From JBDNJM01 sp041687755 (lineage in GTDB: Bacteria; Planctomycetota; UBA1135; GCA-002686595), in NCBI GenBank assembly GCA_041687755.1, contig JBDNJM010000034.1:103425-167424 (forward strand): DNA of 64,000 bases, in the 5' to 3' direction. The notes below the pieces were generated by a model. The model was not told the origin of the DNA, searched no databases, and worked only from the letters and a program-made list of their open reading frames with translations. This document shows positions 17,327 through 25,734 of this stretch, piece by piece. The position numbers were made by a program, and so were the translations under genes. The stretch's first letter is position 1. Each line of letters opens with the position of its first letter.

Positions 17327-17346
17327 GCCCCCAGGAACCTGCGCCC

Positions 17347-18066
17347 ATGGAACTCTGGCTCGAACCCGCCACCTGGATCGCCCTCGCCACGCTGACCGCG
17401 GTCGAGATCGTGCTGGGCATCGACAACGTCGTGTTCATCGCGATCTTGGCCGATCGCCTGCCGCCCGAGCAGCGCGCGCGGGCGCGCACCATCGGCCTGC
17501 TGGCGGCGATGGCTACGCGCATCCTGCTGCTGCTCTCGATCAGCTGGCTCGTGCAGCTCACCAACCCCCTGGTCGAGCTGTTCGGGCACGGGTTCTCCGG
17601 CCGCGACTTGATCCTGATCACCGGCGGCCTGTTCCTGCTGTCGAAGGCGACGCTGGAGCTGCACCACATGACGGAGGATGACGGCCCGCACGCGCCCAAA
17701 TCCGCGCAGGCCATAACCCTCCGGGGCGTCGTCCTGCAGATCCTCGCGCTCGACGTGGTCTTCTCGCTCGACTCGGTGATCACCGCCGTCGGGCTCGCCG
17801 AGCACGTGATCATCATGGTCGCTGCCGTCGTCATCAGCGTCGGCGTGATGCTGTTCTCCGCGAAGGCGATCTCGGAGTTCCTTGAGCGCCAGCCCACCTT
17901 CAAGACCCTCGCGCTCAGCTTCCTGCTGATGATCGGAATGCTGCTCGTCGCGGACGGATTCGGGCTGCACGTGCCGAAGGGCTACGCCTACTTCGCGATG
18001 GCTTTCTCGGGCTTCGTGGAGTTCATGAACTACCGGCTGCGGCGGGGCCCGCAGCCCGCCGAGTGA
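17347..18066 (+). CDS. TerC family integral membrane protein
   Basis: The product has 239 residues and about seven membrane spans. The two family signatures are present: AVEIVLGIDNVVFI near the N-terminus and LDVVFSLDSVITAVG in the middle, with acidic residues inside the membrane. A charged cytoplasmic loop (HHMTEDDGPHAPK) separates the halves. TerC-family proteins are linked to metal (often manganese) export and membrane-protein metalation; the substrate here is unknown. It lies 82 bases after hisD on the same strand. Confidence 0.9.
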   Translation: MELWLEPATWIALATLTAVEIVLGIDNVVFIAILADRLPPEQRARARTIGLLAAMATRILLLLSISWLVQLTNPLVELFGHGFSGRDLILITGGLFLLSKATLELHHMTEDDGPHAPKSAQAITLRGVVLQILALDVVFSLDSVITAVGLAEHVIIMVAAVVISVGVMLFSAKAISEFLERQPTFKTLALSFLLMIGMLLVADGFGLHVPKGYAYFAMAFSGFVEFMNYRLRRGPQPAE

Positions 18067-18091
18067 GCGGAGCTGTCTGCAGCCCTCCCCG

Positions 18092-18964
18092 TCAGACCTT
18101 CGCGAGCATCTCGCGCGCCTGCGCGATGCCAACCGCAAAAAACTCCGCGACCGCGGCGGCCTGGATGTCCTTGGACAGGGCCGCGACGTCGGCGAGCGGC
18201 AGCGCCGCGAGCAAGGGGCCCTTGGTCAGCCAGCTCCCGCGCTCCATCTGCGGCGGGCTCGTCACCACCGGGCTCGGGTAGGGCCCGATGTACCAGTAGG
18301 CGCGATCGCAGCGATTGCCCGCCGGGCTGAGGCCACAGCCGACGGTGCGCCGGCCCTCGCCGTCGGCGTCGTAGGCGAACAGCGCGGCGATGTCGAAGTG
18401 GTGCGGCCAACAGCGGACGGACACGTCGGCCTGCCCGAGCTCCTCCGCCAGGCTGCGCAGCATTCCATCGGCGTTCGCGTACGCGCGCTCCACGCCGGCG
18501 AAGCCGTCCTCGCAGCCGCCGCCGAAGGGCGAGCCCGCGGTGACGGGATGCAGGTCGAGTCGCGTCTCGCGCAGCAGGTCGTTGCGGGCGGACTCGCCCG
18601 CGAGCTTCTCGGCCCGATCGAACAGCCAGGTGCGGCCCTCGGTGAGCTGCCGACCGAGCAGATCGAAGCGCTGCAGCACCGAATGGCTCGAGTCGAGCAC
18701 AAGCAGGCTCGGCTCGTCCAACCGCAGGCCGACCCGGAAGCTTTTGCCGCCCGGTCCGGCAATCTTGGCGCCCACCAGGGCGCGCGGCCCCGGGCGCCAC
18801 TCCAGCGCCATGTGGGACATGTCCTTCGCCGACTTGCCCCAGAGTCCGCCCACGTGACCCACCAGGCGGGCGGCGTGGTGCAGCTGGCGCCAGGCCTCAC
18901 CGCGTTCGAGAGAACCTTCGAAGGAGTGCCAGGAACGCGGGATGAGGGCAGCGGAGTCGATCAT
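18092..18964 (-). CDS. Uncharacterised conserved protein with WPHHFDIA motif
   Basis: The product has 290 residues and no signal or membrane span. I recognise the pattern CWPHHFDIAALF, followed by VGCGLSPAGN and YWYIGPYP, from conserved hypothetical proteins, but I know no function. The clustered His and Asp could bind a metal. The first half contains LHHAARLVGHVG and MALEWRPGPRALVG. It is convergent with terC (25 bases between stops). Confidence 0.65.
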   Translation of the reverse strand: MIDSAALIPRSWHSFEGSLERGEAWRQLHHAARLVGHVGGLWGKSAKDMSHMALEWRPGPRALVGAKIAGPGGKSFRVGLRLDEPSLLVLDSSHSVLQRFDLLGRQLTEGRTWLFDRAEKLAGESARNDLLRETRLDLHPVTAGSPFGGGCEDGFAGVERAYANADGMLRSLAEELGQADVSVRCWPHHFDIAALFAYDADGEGRRTVGCGLSPAGNRCDRAYWYIGPYPSPVVTSPPQMERGSWLTKGPLLAALPLADVAALSKDIQAAAVAEFFAVGIAQAREMLAKV

Positions 18965-19136
18965 AGGGGGCGGTCTAGAGACGCACTGGAGGAGCTGCTT
19001 CCAGCGTACCTGAAGAATGTCGGATGACCCCGACCGGGCCTTTTCGCCCCGCCTGAGGCCCCCAGGAGCCGGGAATCACGGGGCCTGGGCCCCGCGCGGG
19101 AGGCCCTGCGGATCCCCGAACGACCCCCCGCGCCGC

Positions 19137-20186
19137 TCAGCCACCGAGCACGAGCTGCGGGCCCTCGGTCAGGCCAACACGCGCCGCGGCCACGTCCACG
19201 AGGACCCCCTGGGCGTAGTAGCCGAGTCCAACAAGCGCCAGCACAGCCGGGATTGTCAGGTCCACCAACCCCTCGCCGACCACAACCGCAGGTCCCTCGA
19301 CGATCAGGGCGGCGGGCACTCCGACCAGCAGCTCGCCGAGTGCCCCGACGGGGCCCAGCCCCACGCCGCTCGCTTGGATCGAGCCCGCCACGGAGGAGAC
19401 CAACAGCAGCGGAGCCTGCGGGTACCCGAACTCCCCGGTCGGATCGCTGAGCGCAGAGCTCGCCACGCTCGAGATCATCGGCGCGCCGCTGGTCAGGCGC
19501 AGCGAACCCGCAGGGTTCACCGCCGAGCCGTAGGACGTCGCGCTGCTAAGCCGGCGGAACGTGAACGTGCCCAGCGGAACGGTCGCCGTGAACGGCGAGT
19601 TCGCCATCCACTCCACGACGCCCGCCGACCTGGTGTCCTCGTCGGACGAAGAGAAGTCCGTGCCGCTGTCGGTGCCCGCATCTAGATGCGTACAGCTCGC
19701 CCGTGAGCTCTTCGACCCACTGGCCCTCAACGAACAGTTGCGCCCCGTCCACGCCGACGAACCAGTCCGGGCTCGGCGCGACCATGGACACCAACGTGAC
19801 GTGGGAGTGCGCCGAGCCCGCATTGAACGTCAGCGCGGTGCTGCCCGGCGAGGAGGTGATCCCGACGCCGGCGATGAATTCCCCCGCCGTTCCTGCGGCC
19901 ATCGCCGCCTGGACCTCGGCCGCGATGCCCGCCTGGGAGCCGTTCTCTGCCGGGGCCTCAAGCGCTGGCGAGGCGGGCATGCCCACCGACCAGAACTGTG
20001 AGGGCTCCGCGTGCGTGCCACCAATCAGGGGCGAGAACCGGCCGCTTCCCGGGAACGTCGTCGGGTGGGTCGCGACGCTCCAGGTCGCGTCGAAGACGAC
20101 CGCGTAGGTCGCGATGGCTGGAGCGCTCTGGGCGACGGCGAGCGTGGGCAGGGACAGCGCGACGAGGCTGAGAGCAGGTGCGACAT
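19137..20186 (-). pseudogene. Frameshifted Spondin_N domain protein (paralogue of 20371-21417)
   Basis: Across frames the segment encodes a secreted Spondin_N protein like its neighbour: ATYAVVFDATW, FSPLIGGTHAE, MVAPSPDWFVGVDG, DAGTDSGTDF, PLGTFTFRRLSS, and a C-terminal domain ending LALVGLGYYAQG...GPQLVLGG. Two frameshifts break it. One is near 19680, where tct-a-gat needs one base removed to rejoin DAGTD. The other lies in the signal peptide just after ATG 20186: the frame that reads the signal core (LVALSLPTLAVAQ) has no start codon of its own. No slippery sequence is evident, so decay or sequence error is more likely than programmed shifting. Confidence 0.7.
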
Positions 20187-20271
20187 CGAAGGGATCCTGG
20201 GCAGGAGTTGGAGCGCGCGAAGAATCCCGCCGTACCGCCTGCCCGCCTCGTTCCGAAGCCTCTCAAACGTG

Positions 20272-20310
20272 AAAACGCCGCGGGGCCGGCCCAGTGGCCC
20301 GCCCCGCGGC
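20272..20310 (-). terminator. Intrinsic terminator of the intact Spondin_N gene
   Basis: On the minus strand, gccgcggggc (complement of 20301-20310) pairs with gccccgcggc (complement of 20277-20286) with further GC pairs inside, and is followed by TTTT (complement of 20272-20275). It lies about 60 bases after the stop of the Spondin_N gene. Confidence 0.75.
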
Positions 20311-20370
20311 TGTTCGACGCGCCGTCGTGCCCCAATAGGCCCGCGACGCCGGCTGGATCGCCGAGAGCAA

Positions 20371-21417
20371 TCAGAAACCGATGACGAGTTCGACGCCCTC
20401 CGTCAGGCCAGCGCGCAGCGCCATGACGTCAACGAGCGCGCCCTGGGCGAAATAGTCAAGGCCGACCAGGGCCGGGATGTTCGGGATCCCGAACTGGATC
20501 GAGGCTTCACCGGCGGAGATCGTCGGGCCGGTTTGGGTCAGCAGGATCGGCGTGTCGATCAGCAGCTCGCCGGGCGCGCCCACGGGCCCCAAGCCGAAGC
20601 CGGGCAGGGTCACGGAAGTCGAGTTCGCCGAGACGAACAGGAGCGTGGCGAGCGGCGTGCCGAGTTGACCGCTGGGATCGCTCACGCCGAGGGTCACGTT
20701 GCTCCCAATCGTCGGCGGGCCGCTGAGCACGCGGATCGAGTTGGGCGGGTTGACGCCGGAGCCGTAGGTCGCGGCGCTCGCCAGGCGGCGGAACGTGAAC
20801 GTGCCCAGCGGATCGTTGCCGGTAAACGGCCCGGTGTTCTGCAGGGCGATCGGCGCTTGAGGGTTCGTGTCGCTGTTCGGCGAGGTCAGGTTTAGGCCGT
20901 TGTCGGTGCCCGAGTCCCAGGCCAGCAGCGGCACGCTCAGCTCGTCCACCCACTCGCCGCCCTCGAGCAGCTCGAGCCCGCCCACGCCCACGAACCAGTC
21001 CGGGCTCGGCGCGATCATGGCCACGAGGGTGACGCGCGGGTTCTGACTGTCGATCTCAAACTGGAACGAGGTCATGCCCGGAGAGAGCGGGACGCCGCCG
21101 CCCTGGAGCACGGCGCCCGCCTGGCCGATGCTAATCGCGGCCTGGACCTCGTTGCGCAGCGTCGTCGCCGAGCCGCTCTCCGCCATCGACTCGATGCCGT
21201 TGCTGGCGATGCCGCCCGGCGACCAGAACTGGCCGGCGTTGGCGTGGGTCCCGCCGATCAGCTGCGAAAAGTGAGCCGAGCCGACGTAGGCATTCGGGTG
21301 CGTCTGCGCGCTCCAGGTGGCGTCGAAGACCACCTCGTACTTCGCAACCGCCTGGTGCTGGGCCTGGGCGGCGGAGGCGAGAACGGCGCTGAAGATCAGG
21401 AACAGAGAGCGGCGCAT
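20371..21417 (-). CDS. Secreted Spondin_N domain protein
   Basis: The product has 348 residues. Residues 1-19 are a signal peptide (MRRSLFLIFSAVLASAAQA). Residues about 25-205 are a Spondin_N domain: KYEVVFDATWSAQTHP, HFSQLIGGTHA, MIAPSPDWFVGVGGLELL, DELSVPLLAWDSGTDNG. A linker ending in TFTFRRLASAATYG leads to a C-terminal domain (about 215-348) with LGPVGAPGELL, IPALVGLDYFAQG and LTEGVELVIG, a layout I associate with exported planctomycete proteins. Function is probably extracellular binding. The ATG is directly preceded on the coding strand by C8. It has its own terminator and a broken tandem paralogue downstream. Confidence 0.88.
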   Translation of the reverse strand: MRRSLFLIFSAVLASAAQAQHQAVAKYEVVFDATWSAQTHPNAYVGSAHFSQLIGGTHANAGQFWSPGGIASNGIESMAESGSATTLRNEVQAAISIGQAGAVLQGGGVPLSPGMTSFQFEIDSQNPRVTLVAMIAPSPDWFVGVGGLELLEGGEWVDELSVPLLAWDSGTDNGLNLTSPNSDTNPQAPIALQNTGPFTGNDPLGTFTFRRLASAATYGSGVNPPNSIRVLSGPPTIGSNVTLGVSDPSGQLGTPLATLLFVSANSTSVTLPGFGLGPVGAPGELLIDTPILLTQTGPTISAGEASIQFGIPNIPALVGLDYFAQGALVDVMALRAGLTEGVELVIGF

Positions 21418-21663
21418 GGGGGGGGATCTGGGGGATGGATCGGAAGGTCGAACGAACGCCAGGTCTACGCGCTCATGGGCAGGACTGGGACAGCTTGCCT
21501 CAGAATACTTCAGGGTGCCGAACCCGCTCTAAATGCCCCAAAGCGAGGGCCACTGGGGCCGCCGAGCGCGCCCCGCCTGCCCCGCTCCCCTCCTGGGCAC
21601 CCCAGCCGTCCGGCGAGCGCCTCCGGCTGGTTTTGCGGGGACCTCGCGGTCGCCACAGCCCTC

Positions 21664-23280
21664 CTAGGCCAGCCCCGCAAACCGCACTCCGGTGAGGTCC
21701 GCGACCTCGCGCTTCCAGGTCACCAGGTCGCCAGAGTTGAACTCGCGCAGCGAGCTGTACCCGCAGGCCCGCGAGAGCACCGACATCAAATCGACGCTCG
21801 CGGTCAGGAAGCGCCCGAGGCGCTGCGCCGACTGCTTCACGTCCAGCCGGTCGCGCAGGTGCTGCTTCTGGGTCGCAATGCCGACCGGGCAGTTGTTCGT
21901 GTTGCACGCGCGCATGCCTAGGCACCCGATCGCCTGCAGCGCCGAGTTGCCCAGCGCCACCGCGTCCGCGCCCAACATGAGCGCCTTCACAAAGTCGGGC
22001 GCCGTGCGCAGGCCACCGGTGACCACCAGCGACACGCCGTGCGCGTTCTCGTCCATCCAGGCGCGCGCGCGCGCGACGGCCGCGAGCGTCGGCACCGAGA
22101 TGTGATCGCGGAAGATCAGCGGGGCCGCTCCGGTCGCGCCTCCGCGTCCGTCCAGGATGATGTAGTCGGCCCCGGCGCGCATCGCGAACTCGAGGTCCGG
22201 CTCGATGCTCTGCGCGGACAGCTTGAACCCGATCGGGATGCCGCCGGTCGCCTGGCGCACTTCCTCGGCGAAGCGCCAGAAGTCGTTCGCGGTCTTGAGA
22301 TCCGGGAAGGTCGCCGGGCTGATGGCGGCCTGCCCCACCGGGATCCCGCGCACGCGCGCAATGCGCTCGTCCACCTTCTCGCCGGGCAGGTGCCCGCCGG
22401 TGCCGGTCTTCGCCGCTTGGCCACCCTTGAAGTGGAACGCCTGGGTCAGCTTCACCTTCTCGAGGCTGTACCCGAACTTGGCCGAGCCCAGCTCGTACAG
22501 GTAGCGCGAGCACTCCTGCTGCTCCTGGGGCAGCATGCCGCCCTCGCCCGAGCAAATGCCCGTGCCCGCGAGCTCCGCGCCCATCGCCAGCGCCGTCTTC
22601 GCCTCGACCGATAGCGCGCCAAAGCTCATGTCGGTCACGAACAGCGGGATATCGAGCTTTAGCGGCTTCTTCGCCTTGCCACCGATCACGACGCTCGTGT
22701 CCACCTTCACGTCGTCCAGCAGCGGCCGCCGCGCGAGCTGCGCCGTCACGATCTGCAGGTCGTCCCAGTTGGGCAGGTCCTTGCGCGGCACGCCCATCGC
22801 AGCCGCCGGCCCGTGGTGGCCGGTCTTCTCCAGCCCGTTCTTCGCCAGCTCTTGGATCTCCTTGACCCAGGTCTCCTCAGGGCCCCCGTGCGGATCCTGG
22901 TAAGCGCCCAGGTAGGCATCGCGATCGAACGGCTGCGGATGCTTCGCGGCCCAGGCGCGAATCTCCAGCGCGTCCACCCACACCGCGTTGCCGTCGATGC
23001 CGCTCTCGAACCTCTGGAGCGCCTCGGAGTTCTCGTAGGCGCTGACGCCCGTGTCAATCCGGTAGTCCCAGCCGTGCACGCCACAGATCAGGTTCTCACC
23101 CTCGACGTGGCCATCCGACATCAGAGCGCCGCGGTGCAAGCAGCGCCCGTAGAGGACCGAGACCTGCGTCTCACCCCCGCGCTCGAACGGCACGATCGCG
23201 AGGTCGACGCCCTCGACGAGCGCGTGAACGGGAACACCGACCTCAAGGTCGGAGAGCTTGGCGATGGTGTGTTGTTCCAA
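21664..23280 (-). CDS. Rieske-domain FMN-dependent glutamate-synthase-like oxidoreductase
   Basis: The product has 538 residues. An N-terminal Rieske [2Fe-2S] domain (about residues 5-105) has Cys47-x-His49 and Cys66-x-x-His69 (CLHRG, CGVHGWDY). The rest (about 145-538) is the FMN-binding central domain of large-subunit glutamate synthase: SFGALSVEAKTAL, GTGICSGEGGM, HFKGGQAAKTGTGGHLPG, ILDGRGGATGAAP and CNTNNCPVGIATQ with Cys459 and Cys464 for a second cluster. There is no glutaminase domain, so it is not a complete glutamate synthase. The Rieske domain probably feeds or takes electrons. The substrate is unknown. Confidence 0.9.
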   Translation of the reverse strand: MEQHTIAKLSDLEVGVPVHALVEGVDLAIVPFERGGETQVSVLYGRCLHRGALMSDGHVEGENLICGVHGWDYRIDTGVSAYENSEALQRFESGIDGNAVWVDALEIRAWAAKHPQPFDRDAYLGAYQDPHGGPEETWVKEIQELAKNGLEKTGHHGPAAAMGVPRKDLPNWDDLQIVTAQLARRPLLDDVKVDTSVVIGGKAKKPLKLDIPLFVTDMSFGALSVEAKTALAMGAELAGTGICSGEGGMLPQEQQECSRYLYELGSAKFGYSLEKVKLTQAFHFKGGQAAKTGTGGHLPGEKVDERIARVRGIPVGQAAISPATFPDLKTANDFWRFAEEVRQATGGIPIGFKLSAQSIEPDLEFAMRAGADYIILDGRGGATGAAPLIFRDHISVPTLAAVARARAWMDENAHGVSLVVTGGLRTAPDFVKALMLGADAVALGNSALQAIGCLGMRACNTNNCPVGIATQKQHLRDRLDVKQSAQRLGRFLTASVDLMSVLSRACGYSSLREFNSGDLVTWKREVADLTGVRFAGLA

Positions 23281-23356
23281 GAGAGCGCGATGAGAAGCGG
23301 GTCCGAATATGAACGAGCCTCAGGCTAGCAGGTACGAGGCCCCCCACCCACCTGGC

Positions 23357-25621
23357 TCAGGGCTGGACCTCGACCGGGCCCTCGCTCAAGAGTGGGGCGC
23401 TGGCAGGCTGTGCCAAACCCCACGAGGTCGTCCGCTCCGTTCTCTCGTGGTGCAGCGGTAGGAGCGGGCCGAGGTCGGAACTCCCTCCAGCAAGAGCCTG
23501 GGCGGGTCCGTCAGGAGGCGCACGTAAGATCTCTCGAACAGGAGTGACCCCGACTCCGTCACCCAGCTCGTCTTGGAGATCGGATCGGATCCCGGGAGGT
23601 TCGCCGCGAAGAGCTCGAACGTGTGATGCCAGCTTCGCTCCATATCGAGGCCCTCGGGCAGGCGCAGCTCCGCGGACCCCAGGTCGAGCTCGATCTCGAC
23701 CTCTACGTCGCCCGCGGCCGGAACCACGATGCGCCCTACGTCGGGAGTCCAGGCGACAGCTCCGGAGGTCACCTCGAGCGCTACGGAGGTGCCGCCAATG
23801 AACTCCGCCTGCACCGCGCCCAGCGCATTCGTTATCCCCAGATCTCGGCCAATCCAGCCGTTTGGAACGGAGGACTCGAACCGAGCACTGACCCGCACTC
23901 GCTCTAGAGGTTCGCCGCCCCCGAGGACCCGTACCGTCAGGCGCCCCGTCGCCAGGCCGCGCGCATCCAGCTCGAGCTCGGCCACCTGGCTGGCGGCGAG
24001 CTCGAAATACAACGGGCGCCCCCCCGCGAGCGCGCGAGCGCGCGTCCCGCTGATCACGTAGTGCGTTCCTGGCTCAACGTCGCTGAACTCGAAGCGACCC
24101 TCAGCATCCGTGAGCGACACGCGCGCATGTCGCCAGTCGTCCAGGAAGACCTCGATCCCGCTGGGGTCGAACTCCGGCTCGATCAACACTCGCCCGCGGA
24201 CGTGTCCGGCCTCCGTCGGAGTCAGAACCCCAAGATCCGTCGCGCTTGAGTGTCTCACCCGGATGTCCTCGACAACCAGCACCCGCCCGGAGCCCGAGCG
24301 CCCCATCAGTCGATAGCGCCCGGAGTCCAGGCCGCGAACTTCGAACGACCCATCCACGCGCAGCGGCACGTCGCGTCCCTCGGTATCGCGCGTCCGCCGG
24401 GACATGGGCGTCTTGGCGAGCTCTTGGTTCGCGGCACCGCTCGGGCGCTGAGCGGGCGCGACTCCGAAGGCTTGACCAGGCGCTTGCCGACCTCCTCCGC
24501 TCCACGCCCCCATCTCCAGCAGCAGGCTCCAGCCCTCCAGACCCTCAGCGTCGAGCCGCCCCACCAACGAGCCGCCGCACTTCAGCTGCACCGTTTGCAC
24601 TCCGGGGCTGGCCTGATCCCATTGCACGTCGGCACGCACCGTGCGGTAGTCGGCCGCGGTCATCGTGAAGACGTCGACACCCGGAGTTGCCGAGACCTCG
24701 AGAGCTCCGCCTGCCTGCCGGCGGGGAGCTGGCAACGCGCGCTCAGAGATGTAGCGCCGCCCCTTCGACTCTGATCCGATGCCGGACACAACGCGCAGGC
24801 CGAACACCTCAATCGGCGCACAGGTCTTGGCGTCGACGGCCCGAAATGTCGTCTGCTGCGCGCGCTCCAGCACGAAACGGAGGCCGAGCGTCCCGGGCTC
24901 CACCGGCAGTACGGCCAGGTCTGGACCCTGGCTCGTGTACCCCTTGGCCTCGACCTGCACCGCGTGCGGCCCCCCTCCCTGTAGATCCACCCGAAACGCA
25001 CCGCCCGCGCACGACTCCGCAGCCAGCCAAGCGAAACTCACCGAGGTCGCGCTCCCCGGCAAGCAGCTGCGGCAGCTCCTCGCCCCGCCCCCCGAGCTGA
25101 CGTGCAACGCGTTCCAGGAAGGCGTCGGGCTCGATGTTGAGCCAGACCCCGCCCGCCGTGGGGACGGGGACGTTCAGCTCGAACCCTCCCTCAGCGTCCG
25201 AGCTCGTCGCGAATCCGCGGTACTGACCCTCATCGCCCGAGACCACGCTCTCGGCCTGCTCGGCCTCCCTTAGCTCTCGCCACGTCCCCCACGAGCGCAG
25301 CTCCACGCGCGCGCCAACGACCGGCGTACCGTCGAGCTCCACGATGCGCCCAAACGCACGGACACGGGGAGCGCTCAAGGCCTTCAGCTCCGCATCGGAG
25401 CCTGTCGTGGGCCCCAGGCTTGAACGCTCGACCACCGTCGCAGGGTCTTCCGGTTCGTCGCCCCCAACCAGGTCTTCGGTCGACCGCGCGAGCGTGGAAG
25501 CCGCGGACTGCGTGCCACTCTGGGGCGCTGCAGCCCCCTCCGAATCGCCACCGGAGTCGAGCACCAAGAGCATCACGAGGCCAGCGGCAAGCAGGCCGAA
25601 CACGATCAAGAGAGGCTTCAT
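23357..25621 (-). pseudogene. Broken carboxypeptidase-regulatory-like repeat protein (paralogue of 25735-28275)
   Basis: The 5' frame from ATG 25621 encodes a membrane-anchored N-terminus (MKPLLIVFGLLAAGLVMLLVLD) and one beta-sandwich repeat. Compared with the intact neighbour it then loses about 130 codons: the deletion joins out of frame near 25000, and the rest continues in another frame (GGAFRVDL onward). A second frameshift near 23455 separates the tail. Restoring it gives an end in SEGPVEVQP, like the GKVDPQP end of the paralogue, with the stop at 23357-23359. The gene is therefore a degraded tandem copy. Confidence 0.7.
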
Positions 25622-25734
25622 GAGAGCGAGGGAGAGATCGAGACCTGGGGGCAGCGGAGGGTCGGACGCAGTCCACCGGGCGGAGTGGGCGGCGGGGTAC
25701 AGCCTTGCTGCGAGTTACTGCATAGGGCAACGGG

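Noticed and set aside
17265..17346. Manganese (yybP-ykoY) riboswitch before terC
   Set aside because: The gap is only 82 bases and shows a single short hairpin without the conserved loops I would expect.
19670..19690. Programmed frameshift in the Spondin_N copy
   Set aside because: No slippery heptamer or stimulatory structure is seen at the shift, and a second shift lies in the signal peptide, which fits decay or error better.
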